Part shown: positions 25,087 through 33,928 of the stretch, one piece after another
How the letters are laid out: each line of letters begins with the position of its first letter
Numbering within the stretch: position 1 is the stretch's first letter
Assembly: GCA_041737175.1 (NCBI GenBank)
Contig: JBGSSF010000021.1
Coordinates: 62,001 to 126,000, forward strand
Source: UBA5072 sp041737175
GTDB taxonomy: Bacteria > Bacteroidota > Bacteroidia > Bacteroidales > UBA10428
Length of the DNA stretch: 64,000 nt
Reading direction: 5' to 3'
The notes under the pieces: model-generated
The model's database searches: none
Seen by the model: the letters and a program-made list of their open reading frames with translations, nothing else
Told to the model about the DNA's origin: nothing
Translations under genes and position numbers: made by a program

Positions 25087-25880
25087 ATGGTTTTCATATT
25101 GGTTTTTTTCGCAGTTCTCTGGTTGATCAGGATCAAAAGCACAAGAACAGTTATAAAAATAATGGCCGACAAGGGCCTGAGTTCAGGAGTAAGGCCCCCT
25201 TTACGCGCATCAGCATATATATAGGTGGATATGGTTTCCAGTCCTTCGTTGCCAATGGTAAACAGGGTAACTACAAAATCGTCGATCGAAAGGGTGAATG
25301 CCAGTATAAATCCGCTGATCATTCCGGGTTTGAGCTCAGGAAGCATCACTTTTCTCAGGGCAAGAAAAGGAGTGGCCCCAAGATCAAGTGCCGCCTCATA
25401 AAGGCTGGGATTCATGCGGCGAAGCCGGGGTAATACGCTCAACACCACGTACGGTGTGCAAAAGGTGACATGTGCCAGGATGACCGTTGTATAACCCTGT
25501 GAGATCCCCAGGCTTACGAAAAGAAGAAAAAGCGATATGGCGGTTATGATATCCGGATTCAGTATGGGAATCGAATTCACCAGCTGAACGGCTTTTTGCT
25601 GACGGGAACTGAGGTTAAAAATGCCAATGGCGGCCATGGTCCCGAGTAATGTTGATACAACCGCGGCGCTCAAACCGATGATCAGGGTGTTCCACAACGC
25701 GCTGGTAAGCGAATGATGCACACCACCCTCGAAGAGAGAAGTATACAACTTTAAGGAAAATCCGGTCCAGTTGCCCAGTACCTTGGCTTCGGTAAAGGAG
25801 AACACAATGATGATAAGGATGGGCGCATAAAGCATCACCAACAGGATGCCCAGGTAGGAAGATGAGAGTATCCTGCGCAT
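25083..25880 (-). CDS. potC: Spermidine/putrescine ABC importer permease PotC
   Basis: 265 aa, six predicted membrane helices. The coupling (EAA) loop reads YEAALDLGATPFLALRKVMLPEL, and FTLSIDDFVVTLF matches the PotC/YdcV family. It forms the translocation pore together with PotB. Start ATG overlaps the potB stop by 1 nt. Confidence 0.92.
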   Translation of the reverse strand: MRRILSSSYLGILLVMLYAPILIIIVFSFTEAKVLGNWTGFSLKLYTSLFEGGVHHSLTSALWNTLIIGLSAAVVSTLLGTMAAIGIFNLSSRQQKAVQLVNSIPILNPDIITAISLFLLFVSLGISQGYTTVILAHVTFCTPYVVLSVLPRLRRMNPSLYEAALDLGATPFLALRKVMLPELKPGMISGFILAFTLSIDDFVVTLFTIGNEGLETISTYIYADARKGGLTPELRPLSAIIFITVLVLLILINQRTAKKTNMKTI

Positions 25881-26680
25881 TATATCAAACCTCCTTCCTC
25901 AGCTGCCCTGGCGCTTCCCTGGGTGTTCAACAATGAGATTATCCCGATAAGCAGCAACATCAGCAGTGAAAGCGCAGCGCCGTAATTCCACATGCCGTTG
26001 TAAATATTCTCCTGCAAGGTGGTGCCGAAAAGTTTGATGTTATTGATTGTCAGGAGCTCTGCAATGGCAAAAGTCGAAATGACCGGCATAAAAACCATCA
26101 TGATTCCGCTGGTAATACCCGGATAGGATAATGGAAGAATGGTTCTGAAGAAAACCTGCCTTGGATTGGCGCCAAGATCCTCGGCGGCTTCAATCAGATT
26201 CTGATCGGTTTTCAACAGGATGTTGTATATCGGATAGATCATGAAGGGTAAAAAGTTATAAACCATCCCGAACAAAAGCGCGCCCTCCCCCAGCGGAAGT
26301 TTAAGAAAGTCGAAAAGCGCCACGGTCGCCAGCGTGCGGATTAGAAAATTAATCCACATGGGAAGAATAAAAAGCATGACCAGCAACCTGGCCCTGCTGG
26401 TCTCCATTCTGCTTAAGATGTATGCTGCAGGATAGCCTATCAGCAGGCATAAAATAGTTGTAATCAGCGCTACGCCAATCGAATAGATGAGAATGTTCAT
26501 CGCCTCCGGATGCATTAAAAACTTCCGGAAATTTTCGAATGAAAAGCCCCCAGCTTCACTGGTAAATGCAAACAACACAATGAGTGCCAAAGGAACAAGG
26601 ACAAAAAACACAAGAAAAAGCACATACGGTATGGACCAGTTCCTTCTCTTTCCGAAATACAAAAATACCTTCCTTAGCAC
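25880..26680 (-). CDS. potB: Spermidine/putrescine ABC importer permease PotB
   Basis: 266 aa, six predicted membrane helices, EAA loop LIEAAEDLGANPRQVFFRTILPLS and the PotB-typical MLFILPMWINFLIRTLA segment. Pairs with PotC in the membrane. It begins 12 nt after the potA stop. Confidence 0.92.
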   Translation of the reverse strand: MLRKVFLYFGKRRNWSIPYVLFLVFFVLVPLALIVLFAFTSEAGGFSFENFRKFLMHPEAMNILIYSIGVALITTILCLLIGYPAAYILSRMETSRARLLVMLFILPMWINFLIRTLATVALFDFLKLPLGEGALLFGMVYNFLPFMIYPIYNILLKTDQNLIEAAEDLGANPRQVFFRTILPLSYPGITSGIMMVFMPVISTFAIAELLTINNIKLFGTTLQENIYNGMWNYGAALSLLMLLLIGIISLLNTQGSARAAEEGGLI

Positions 26681-26692
26681 TTTGTAATGGAT

Positions 26693-28081
26693 TTAATCGT
26701 TTGCAACCTGAATGGTATCGGGTGAAATACTGATTCCTACCCGGTCACCGTCATCCCAGATGTCATTGGTGTCTGCAAAGATGTGCTCATCCCCTTCCGT
26801 CAGAACGGTAAGGTGATAATGATCGCCTTTGTAAAGAATAAAACTCACCGAACCGCTCAGCATGCCATCTTCTTCGTTATCGTGCAGTATTACATTCCGG
26901 AAATCAACGCTGACCTTCACACTGGCGCCACTCTCATATCTTTGCGCCTCATCGCATTTGAAATTATTCCCGAGAAAGCGAATGTGCGATTTGTCAATGA
27001 CAGTACCCTCAAAAGTATTGCAAAGCCTTTCCTTTTTCATCACCTGAATGTCAAACGGCTTGACAAGCATTCCAACCGTTTGGCCCACATCAAAGGAATT
27101 GTAGTCCTGGATCATAAACTCAAATCCTTCGGGAGTGGTGACCATCATCTCGTAATGTACTCCCTTAAAAATGCTTGATGTTACCTTTCCGGTGAACTGG
27201 GCTGCTTCCAGTTTTTCGAAAATATAAATGTCTTCGGGACGGATAACCACATCAACAGGCTCATGGAGCCCAAAACCCTTGTCCACGCATTCAAACTGGT
27301 GCCCGGCAAATTCCACGAAGCGGTCCTTGATCATGATACCGTTCAGGATATTGCTTTCACCAATAAAATCGGCCACAAATGAGTTTTCCGGCTCATTGTA
27401 TATCTGGGCAGGTGTGCCGATTTGCTGGATTTCGCCTTCGCGCATCACCACAATTCTGTCACTCAACGTAAGCGCCTCTTCCTGATCGTGCGTCACATAC
27501 ACAAAGCTGATGCCCAGTTTTTTATGCATGGCTTTGATTTCCATCTGCATGTCCTTGCGCATTTTCAGGTCCAGGGCAGCCAGGGGCTCGTCGAGCAGTA
27601 AAACCTCCGGCTCGTTCACAATGGCGCGCGCTATGGCAACGCGCTGCTGCTGTCCGCCGGACAGGGTATCCACATCACGCTCTTCATAATCGGTCATGGT
27701 AACAATCTTCAGCACGTGCATCACCCTTTTCTTGATTTCCTCGTGCGTAAGTTTTTTCAGGTAAAGCCCAAAGGCGATATTGCCAAAAACGTTCAGGTGG
27801 GGAAACAACGCATATCGCTGAAAAACGGTATTCACCGGACGAAGATGGGGAGGTGCATTGGTCATGTCTTTACCGGCAATGGTTATTTTTCCCTCCATGG
27901 CCTTCAGAAAGCCACCGATTAACCGCATCAGCGTTGTTTTTCCACAACCCGAAGGGCCGAGGATGGTCACAAATTCACCTTTGCCGATGGAAAGATTGAT
28001 ATCCTTCAGAACCGTCTTCCCGCCAAAAGCATGGGACAAATGTTGCACGGTGATGATACTGGTATCCGGTTTTTGCTGCAT
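26693..28081 (-). CDS. potA: Spermidine/putrescine importer ATPase PotA, extended C-terminus
   Basis: 462 aa. ABC ATPase core (about residues 8-240): Walker A GPSGCGKTT, Q-loop QRYALFPHL, signature LSGGQQQRVA, Walker B EVLLLDEPLAALD, H-loop VYVTHDQEEA. The C-terminal part is about 90 residues longer than E. coli PotA (378 aa) and seems to contain two TOBE-like beta domains (VVIRPEDIYIFE... and a second unit ending GDRVGISISPDTIQV). First gene of potABCD. An inverted repeat lies in the divergent upstream gap. Confidence 0.92.
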   Translation of the reverse strand: MQQKPDTSIITVQHLSHAFGGKTVLKDINLSIGKGEFVTILGPSGCGKTTLMRLIGGFLKAMEGKITIAGKDMTNAPPHLRPVNTVFQRYALFPHLNVFGNIAFGLYLKKLTHEEIKKRVMHVLKIVTMTDYEERDVDTLSGGQQQRVAIARAIVNEPEVLLLDEPLAALDLKMRKDMQMEIKAMHKKLGISFVYVTHDQEEALTLSDRIVVMREGEIQQIGTPAQIYNEPENSFVADFIGESNILNGIMIKDRFVEFAGHQFECVDKGFGLHEPVDVVIRPEDIYIFEKLEAAQFTGKVTSSIFKGVHYEMMVTTPEGFEFMIQDYNSFDVGQTVGMLVKPFDIQVMKKERLCNTFEGTVIDKSHIRFLGNNFKCDEAQRYESGASVKVSVDFRNVILHDNEEDGMLSGSVSFILYKGDHYHLTVLTEGDEHIFADTNDIWDDGDRVGISISPDTIQVAND

Positions 28082-28128
28082 GTATCCCTATGATCCGCTG
28101 GATAATTTGTAAATAGTGAATGATTCAA

Positions 28129-28145
28129 ATCATGATAACCATGAT
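28129..28145. promoter_or_regulatory. Inverted repeat in the divergent potA upstream region
   Basis: ATCATG and CATGAT flank a 5-nt spacer (ATCATGATAACCATGAT), midway between potA and the divergent helical protein gene. It has the size and symmetry of a dimeric repressor site. No regulator gene is adjacent. Confidence 0.3.
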
Positions 28146-28211
28146 CAAAAATAACTAATTTGGCGAATCGTGATACCTGATTTAAATATATCTATCCTAA
28201 ATTATCAAACT

Positions 28212-28943
28212 ATGAAAAATTCATTCGTGCTTCTTTGTTTCCTGGGTTTCTTAACCACTGCCGAAATTTCATTTTCCCAGGTAAAGATCGATTCCTCGGA
28301 AATAACATCCAGTGTTCCGGCATTGACGGATTTTCACGAGATCATATTTCCGATGTGGCATAACGCCTATCCTGACAAAGACATCAGTACTTTAAAAGGA
28401 TTTGTTCCCCAAATCAAGGCCGCATTGGAAGCCATTAATAATGCCGCTTTACCGGGAATATTGCAGGACAAAGAAGACGCCTGGAAAAATCAGTTGAAAG
28501 AATTAAATGCTGCAGCCGAAGCCTATTACAAGGCTGCAGAAGGAAACGAAGATGAAGCTTTGCTGATTGCCGCCGAGAGATTGCATATGAATTATGAGCG
28601 GATGAACAGGGTTATCAGGCCGGTATTGAAGGAAATAGATGAATACCATCAGACCCTCTATATCATTTATCACAAGCTATATCCTGACAAGAAATTCGAT
28701 GAAATTGCCCAATTATCCGATATCCTGATTGAAAAGGCTGACGCCATCACAAAATATCCCCAGGACAAATTGAAAAAACGCCTGGGAGACAGGATTCCGG
28801 AATTTGATCTTGCTTCCAAAGAATTGTACAGCGCCACTGTCTCTTTAAAAGAAATTCTTGGCGGAAATGATGAATTGAAAAAAGATGAAGCCGTTGAGAA
28901 TATGCATGCTGCCTATCAGAACCTGGAATCTGTTTTTAAGTGA
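28212..28943 (+). CDS. Secreted two-repeat helical protein with conserved His triads, function unknown
   Basis: 243 aa from ATG 28212; an upstream in-frame GTG is rejected because the signal peptide (MKNSFVLLCFLGFLTTAEIS, cleaved near FSQ) begins here. The mature protein is two related helical repeats of about 104 residues. Repeat 1 has FHE (His42), WHNAYPDKD (His50) and LHMNYERM (His125); repeat 2 has YHQ (His146), YHKLYPDKK (His154) and MHAAYQNL (His232). The equal spacing of three His per repeat suggests a helical bundle with a metal or haem-like site, similar in style to cytochrome c'/b562 bundles, though there is no CxxCH. No family name is certain. Divergent from potA, convergent with a serine hydrolase (7-nt gap). 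Confidence 0.7.
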   Translation: MKNSFVLLCFLGFLTTAEISFSQVKIDSSEITSSVPALTDFHEIIFPMWHNAYPDKDISTLKGFVPQIKAALEAINNAALPGILQDKEDAWKNQLKELNAAAEAYYKAAEGNEDEALLIAAERLHMNYERMNRVIRPVLKEIDEYHQTLYIIYHKLYPDKKFDEIAQLSDILIEKADAITKYPQDKLKKRLGDRIPEFDLASKELYSATVSLKEILGGNDELKKDEAVENMHAAYQNLESVFK

Positions 28944-28950
28944 CAGAGTT

Positions 28951-30504
28951 TTACTGCTGATGCAGATCCTGCTGAACAAGTGATAGTTTTGATCTGATCT
29001 TTAATTCCATCTCCTGAATGGACTTTAAAGCGCTTTCAGCATCTTTCAATACCGATTCACTGTTGTTTTGTTGGGGATATTCATCTAAGATCTTTAATCC
29101 GGCTTTATAAAAAGCAATCGAATTTCTGTAATCCCCCTTTTGCATTAAGACGTATGCATAGCTGTCATAGGCATTGTAGGATTTCGGGAATTCAAGCAAA
29201 TTGATTTCAAAGACCCTTAAAGCCTGTTCGGGCATTTTATACCTGAACAGCAATTCGATGCCCAACCGGTTTAGTTCTGATTCCTCAAAATTGAAATGTT
29301 CTGCTTCTGTTTCCCTGATCCGGTAATATTCCTTGATGGCCTCATCCATTCCGCTTTGACCTATGATGAATCCCAATTGTCTTGCTATTGATCTTTTAGG
29401 TATCGGAACCTCTTCATCATACAGGAGTGAGATGATCTCCTGACCAATAACAGGTGCAAAAGCAGGGCTAATATAGGTATCGGTCCTGTTGTTCTTCAAT
29501 ACAATTACCAGAATGCTGTCACTTTCTATTCGTGCCATATACGAACCAAATCCGTTGATGCTTCCGGCATGTGACATAATATGAATGGTATCGGGACGGT
29601 TTCTGACAGTCTTTTTACCCAGTTCCCAGCCGTAACCGTAAGAACCCCGATTTGTGGGCATCGTCATTTTGCTGAATAATTGTTCTGAAATGAGTCGCCT
29701 GGTATAAAGTGCCTTGTCAAATTTTCTGAGGTCATCCGCATTTGAAATAAGTCCGCCCATGCCAACCGTATAGGACGGATCAAAGTATGCTGCATTCTCA
29801 TATCCGCCCACTAACTTGTACTCGTATCCCTTCGCAAGATTCTTTTCAATGTCGGTTGCATGACATTGTTTCGTGTTTACCATCTCCAGGGGTTGAAAAA
29901 TCCGGTCCGTCAATAATTCGTCAAAGGTCTTGTTGGTTACTCTTTCAGCAATATATGCCAGCATATTATAGGCCAGGTTGCTGTAATGAAATCCGGTTCC
30001 CGGTTCAAAATACAGATCGGATTCTTCGGCATATCTGACCATTTCCCTGAGGCAGTGATATAACCTTTCCTGAATGGCCTCCTTTTCAGGATCAAGGTTT
30101 TGAAGAATGCCGGATGTATGGGTAAGCAATTGTTCAATGGTAATTGAATCTCCTTTCATCCCTTGATAATCCGGGATATAATCGGTAATTTTCCCATCCA
30201 GCGCAAGAATTCCTTCATCCACAAGCTGAAGGATGATCATGGCCGTAAAAGGCTTTGAAATGGAGGCTATTCTGAATCGCATATCCGTCGTCAACGGGAC
30301 ATTCAATTCCCGGTCCGCAAGACCGTATGCTTTTCTGAAAATTACCTCCCCCTTTTCGGAAACCAGCACAACCCCGTTGAAACAATCCGCATCATGGTAA
30401 GCACTGATCAGCGCATCGATTTTCTCTGGTTTGGTCTGAGCCACAGCAGTATTATGGATATTCAGGCTCAGCAAAATGAATAAAGAATATATAACGGGTT
30501 TCAT
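28951..30504 (-). CDS. Secreted serine hydrolase, class C beta-lactamase/PBP-like
   Basis: 517 aa from the ATG at 30504, which starts a clean signal peptide (MKPVIYSLFILLSLNIH, cleaved near AVAQ); the frame extends 34 residues further upstream but without signal character. Catalytic motifs of the beta-lactamase (PF00144) family: SISK (Ser81, Lys84), YSN (173-175) and a late HAGSINGFGS. The C-terminal 150 residues look helical and TPR-like (AYDSYAYVLMQKGDYRNSI). Probably a periplasmic peptidase or esterase; true beta-lactamase activity is unlikely. Confidence 0.83.
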   Translation of the reverse strand: MKPVIYSLFILLSLNIHNTAVAQTKPEKIDALISAYHDADCFNGVVLVSEKGEVIFRKAYGLADRELNVPLTTDMRFRIASISKPFTAMIILQLVDEGILALDGKITDYIPDYQGMKGDSITIEQLLTHTSGILQNLDPEKEAIQERLYHCLREMVRYAEESDLYFEPGTGFHYSNLAYNMLAYIAERVTNKTFDELLTDRIFQPLEMVNTKQCHATDIEKNLAKGYEYKLVGGYENAAYFDPSYTVGMGGLISNADDLRKFDKALYTRRLISEQLFSKMTMPTNRGSYGYGWELGKKTVRNRPDTIHIMSHAGSINGFGSYMARIESDSILVIVLKNNRTDTYISPAFAPVIGQEIISLLYDEEVPIPKRSIARQLGFIIGQSGMDEAIKEYYRIRETEAEHFNFEESELNRLGIELLFRYKMPEQALRVFEINLLEFPKSYNAYDSYAYVLMQKGDYRNSIAFYKAGLKILDEYPQQNNSESVLKDAESALKSIQEMELKIRSKLSLVQQDLHQQ

Positions 30505-30687
30505 AATAACGCTTTTTACAAAGACGAAAATTTTCCAATAACGATGCATGATTGGTGACCAATAATTGAAACATTTCGGAACATGTTCAGTGATGATCAG
30601 AAACAATTATCTTTAAGTATTAATCTTTTATGAGTATTGGTAATCAATAATACGATAATATACTTTGACAATAAATCTTTTACAAAC

Positions 30688-30869
30688 ACCATAATGTCGC
30701 CCCGAATGGGGCTTAGAAGATTGCTTTTATATTTGTTCTACCATAATGTCGCCCCGAATGGGGCTCCTTTTAATTAATATTATAATTGAAAGCACCAGAG
30801 GTGCGATATTATGGTAGGAAAGAAATGATGCAAAACAATTCAAAAGCGCCGTAGGTGCGACATTATGGT
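30688..30869. repeat. Palindromic repeat cluster (ACCATAATGTCGCCCC type)
   Basis: Two near-identical direct units at 30688-30713 and 30740-30765 share the start ACCATAATGTCG and the hairpin GCCCCGAATGGGGC. Two inverted units follow at 30791-30818 (GCACCAGAGGTGC, then ATATTATGGT) and 30845-30869 (GCGCCGTAGGTGC, then ACATTATGGT). The cluster as a whole is symmetric, as in BIME-like elements. The gap 30505-30918 holds nothing else I can recognise. Confidence 0.8.
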
Positions 30870-30918
30870 TATGTTATTCAATGCTGATAGTCATTTAATC
30901 TTTTATCAATAGTCTAAT

Positions 30919-31800
30919 ATGAATGACCCTGTATATAAAAGCGCAAGAAGCAGAACCATAATGCAGGATTTGTATGATAAACAAGTTGCCGCCCTACATG
31001 TTGATTTTGATGATATTTACATAAATACAAGATTTGGAGAAACCCATTTGCTGAAGACCGGGAATTTAAAAGGAACACCTGTTTTATTGTTTCACGGAGG
31101 CAATAGCACAACACCCTTTTATTTACGGGATTTTCTATATCTCAGGAATAAGTATTTGATTTATGCCCCCGATACTATGGGACATCCCGGTAAAAGCGCT
31201 CAGACTGTTTTATCAGCCACGAACCTGGAGTATGGTGAATGGGCGTCTGATGTGATTGATGGGTTAGGATTCAAACAAATGATCTGTATGGGTGGTTCTT
31301 TCGGTGGAGGTGTTTTAATGAAATTGATGTGCGTTGCTCCGCAAAAGATATCCAAAGCTGTTTTACTTGTACCATCAGGAATAAGTAATGTTTCAAAAAC
31401 AAAAATTCTGCTTAGCATGGGAGTTCCCATGGTTCTTCATATTATCACACAAAAGGAAAAATGGTTAAAGAAAGCCATATTGCCTATGGCAATTGATAAA
31501 AATGAGATTGATGAAAGTACGCTGGAAATGGTAAAATGCGCCTTTAATCATGTGCGCGTAAAAGCCGGAATGCCTAGTAACGTAAGAGTATCTGATATGA
31601 AAAATTATAACGCCCCGACGCTACTGATTACAGGAGAAAAAGATGTTATGTTCCCCGGGGAAAAGGTAATTGCCAGGGCTAAAACAATCATGCCCAACTT
31701 AAGAACTCATCTGATGACGGAACGTGGTCACATGTTTATCCTTGCTTCTGAGAAAAACAGGTATATTTTGGAAATGATTGATCAGTTTTTAGAAGAGTAG
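30919..31800 (+). CDS. Alpha/beta hydrolase fold protein
   Basis: 293 aa, cytoplasmic (no signal peptide). Oxyanion region LLFHGGNS (57-63), nucleophile Ser127 in GGSFGG, acid Asp242 in TGEKDVMFP and His271 in ERGHMF make a complete catalytic triad. The nucleophile elbow with GGSFGG and the cap region are those of small-molecule esterases, peptidases or C-C hydrolases; the substrate is not evident. Stands alone behind a palindromic cluster. Confidence 0.8.
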   Translation: MNDPVYKSARSRTIMQDLYDKQVAALHVDFDDIYINTRFGETHLLKTGNLKGTPVLLFHGGNSTTPFYLRDFLYLRNKYLIYAPDTMGHPGKSAQTVLSATNLEYGEWASDVIDGLGFKQMICMGGSFGGGVLMKLMCVAPQKISKAVLLVPSGISNVSKTKILLSMGVPMVLHIITQKEKWLKKAILPMAIDKNEIDESTLEMVKCAFNHVRVKAGMPSNVRVSDMKNYNAPTLLITGEKDVMFPGEKVIARAKTIMPNLRTHLMTERGHMFILASEKNRYILEMIDQFLEE

Positions 31801-31815
31801 GTTGATATTCTACTC

Positions 31816-31831
31816 TATAAACCGGTTTATA
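31816..31831. terminator. Perfect 16-bp palindrome between convergent genes
   Basis: TATAAACCGGTTTATA is a perfect palindrome in the 56-nt gap between the stops of the alpha/beta hydrolase and cbiO. It may act as a weak bidirectional terminator; it has no loop or T-run, so this is uncertain. Confidence 0.25.
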
Positions 31832-31856
31832 AGGCAGTCACATACTTCGCTTATCT

Positions 31857-32666
31857 TTAATGTTTGTGAAAAACATAATGCGAATGATAATGGATGTGCT
31901 CCTGGTTTCCGTGCTTGTGAACATGCTCATGGATAAGGCCTACATCAATCAGCAATTTTTCATCACTTAGAATTTCTGCCGCAGTTCCGGTTTTCCGGAT
32001 GGTATGTTCGTCTGATAGAACTGCTACCTGCGGTTGCAGATGATCGATCAGATCCAGGTGATGGGTTGTGAATATAATCGTCTTTCCGGCCTGGTTAAGT
32101 CCAAGGAGCAGGTCAATAAAAAAGGTTTGCGTTTTGGGATCGAGACTTGCCAGCGGTTCGTCAATCAGCAAAACATCCGGATTCATGGTAAGCACGCAGG
32201 CTATGGCCACTTTTTTCTTTTCTCCGCCGGAAAGCATGAAGATCGGGCGGTCCTTAAGTGATTCAATACCAAGAAATGATAAAGTTTGCCCGACCCTTTC
32301 CCTTGCCGCTTCCAAAGGAAGATTCAACTGCAACGGGGCAAACATGAGCTCATCAAAAACGGTAGGGCAAAACAGTTGTATATCGGGATTCTGGAAAATA
32401 TAACCCATGCGCTGCCGCAATTGCTTCCCCAAACCATCCCGCATTGATTTTTCGCTTACCGGATCTCCCTGAAAAAAAACTTCACCGGAATCCGGAAAAA
32501 TAAGGGCGTTAATGATATGCAGTAAGGTTGATTTGCCGCTTCCGTTAAGTCCAATCACGGCATGCATTTCGCCTTTTTTCACCGAAAGGTTTATGTTGAC
32601 AAGCGCAGGAATCCTGCCGTGATATGAATAACTGATATTCTGTAAAGCAATAATTTCCCCCATCAT
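31857..32666 (-). CDS. cbiO: Cobalt/nickel ECF importer ATPase CbiO with His-rich tail
   Basis: 269 aa. Walker A GLNGSGKST, Q-loop FQNPDIQLFCPTVFDE, signature MLSGGEKKKVAIA, Walker B VLLIDEPLASLDP. The last 24 residues contain ten histidines (from HEHVHKHGNQEH onward), a likely Ni/Co/Zn storage or delivery tail. Hydrolyses ATP to drive metal uptake through CbiMQ. Start lies 1 nt after the cbiQ stop; last gene of the importer operon. Confidence 0.9.
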   Translation of the reverse strand: MMGEIIALQNISYSYHGRIPALVNINLSVKKGEMHAVIGLNGSGKSTLLHIINALIFPDSGEVFFQGDPVSEKSMRDGLGKQLRQRMGYIFQNPDIQLFCPTVFDELMFAPLQLNLPLEAARERVGQTLSFLGIESLKDRPIFMLSGGEKKKVAIACVLTMNPDVLLIDEPLASLDPKTQTFFIDLLLGLNQAGKTIIFTTHHLDLIDHLQPQVAVLSDEHTIRKTGTAAEILSDEKLLIDVGLIHEHVHKHGNQEHIHYHSHYVFHKH

Positions 32667-32667
32667 C

Positions 32668-33597
32668 CTATCCTATTAAAATTATTCCCATGCCCGAAGC
32701 AAGGATAACCAGCAGCGCCATAAAATCCCTCTGGGTAAAACGGTTTTGCGCAGTCATTATCACCTTCCCCTTGTATCCCCTCGAAACCATCGCATAATAT
32801 GTATTTTCATACATGATCATGGATCTTTTGAAAATAAAGAATATCCTTCCGCCAACCAGCCTTCTGAGATTGCTGCTTCTGATGTTACCCAGGAGCCTTG
32901 ATTTTAAGGCAAAATAAGTGTCTTCAATCGTCCGCGATAATATGTAAATAAACTTGTAAGCCAGCGTGATGACCATCAGGAAAGCATCCGGAACGCCGAT
33001 TATCCTGAATGACTTGATCAATGAAGGAAATGAAGTGGTATAAATCACCAGAAAAGCAACGGATATTGAATTCAGAACCCTCAGAAAGATCAGTGACACA
33101 ACCTGGAATCCTTCCTTTGTGAATCCGATATGCTGGGGAATATGGTAAATCCAAAATTGCCCGGGACTGTCGAGGGTGATCAGGTTCAGGATGATTTTCC
33201 CGGGTGTGATGACATTCAGAGCCGCCGGAAATACAACCAGGAAACCGAACAAAAAGGCAAGCAGGAATATCTTTCTGTACACATGGTAGATCCTCACCCG
33301 GGCCATTACATAAAAAACCAGGATCAGTGATGCAGCCAGCAGTTGCGCATTCAACCTGCCTGCCACGCTGATGATTACTGCAAGATAAATCAGTGAAAAT
33401 AGCTTTACATAGGGATGGATGTTGTGAACCACGCTGGTCTTTCCTGCATTCTCGGCTTGCAGGTAAATGGCTTTCAGGGCATGGGCGGAACTCACCAGGG
33501 TTTTGTCCAGAAAGGAAAGATTTGTCTTTCTTATTCCTGTTGCTCCAGGTTCAGCATCAGGCGACTGAAACAGGTAGGCAGGCATCCTATTTTCCAT
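32668..33597 (-). CDS. cbiQ: Cobalt/nickel ECF transporter T component CbiQ
   Basis: 309 aa with about five membrane helices and the T-component coupling motifs around ALKSRLLGN and MVSRGYKGKV (the A-R-G signature region). It connects the CbiM substrate subunit to the ATPase. The first 60 residues are a soluble extension longer than usual. Its ATG overlaps the PDGLE gene stop by 11 nt. Confidence 0.9.
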   Translation of the reverse strand: MENRMPAYLFQSPDAEPGATGIRKTNLSFLDKTLVSSAHALKAIYLQAENAGKTSVVHNIHPYVKLFSLIYLAVIISVAGRLNAQLLAASLILVFYVMARVRIYHVYRKIFLLAFLFGFLVVFPAALNVITPGKIILNLITLDSPGQFWIYHIPQHIGFTKEGFQVVSLIFLRVLNSISVAFLVIYTTSFPSLIKSFRIIGVPDAFLMVITLAYKFIYILSRTIEDTYFALKSRLLGNIRSSNLRRLVGGRIFFIFKRSMIMYENTYYAMVSRGYKGKVIMTAQNRFTQRDFMALLVILASGMGIILIG

Positions 33598-33928
33598 CTC
33601 TGACGATCAGTTTTGAGATAAGCAGCATGACAATATAGGTTGCAGTTGCACCAACCAGTCCGGATACTATGTAGTAACCCGATTGATGAACCACCGATGC
33701 ATCATCGGTATTTAAAGTGTAATCAGGCAGGGGGGCATTCCACACGCCGGAGTATTTTTCCAGCCCTTTGGGCACGTATCCGATCAGGTCCTTCAAAGTC
33801 TGCGCCGACCATTCACCCCATGCATCGCCGGCATTAAAAACCATGGGCAACAGAATACCCGCCGGTGTAATCAGGCACAGCACCAGCAGTGTGATCAGGA
33901 TCCTTTTTTGCAGCTTATTGATTTTCAT
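33587..33928 (-). CDS. PDGLE/CbiN-like small membrane subunit
   Basis: 113 aa from the ATG at 33928, with membrane helices at both ends (ILITLLVLCLITPAGILLPMV and GLVGATATYIVMLLISKLIV) around a periplasmic loop holding YVPKGLEKYSGVW, a variant of the PDGLE motif. Such proteins replace or accompany CbiN in cobalt/nickel importers. It overlaps cbiM by 14 nt and cbiQ by 11 nt. An upstream in-frame ATG at 33952 would only lengthen the overlap. Confidence 0.82.
   Translation of the reverse strand: MKINKLQKRILITLLVLCLITPAGILLPMVFNAGDAWGEWSAQTLKDLIGYVPKGLEKYSGVWNAPLPDYTLNTDDASVVHQSGYYIVSGLVGATATYIVMLLISKLIVRDGK

Noticed and set aside
29400..30504. Beta-lactam resistance gene
   Set aside because: The SISK and YSN motifs are those of the broad serine hydrolase family, and the long TPR-like tail argues against a dedicated class C beta-lactamase.
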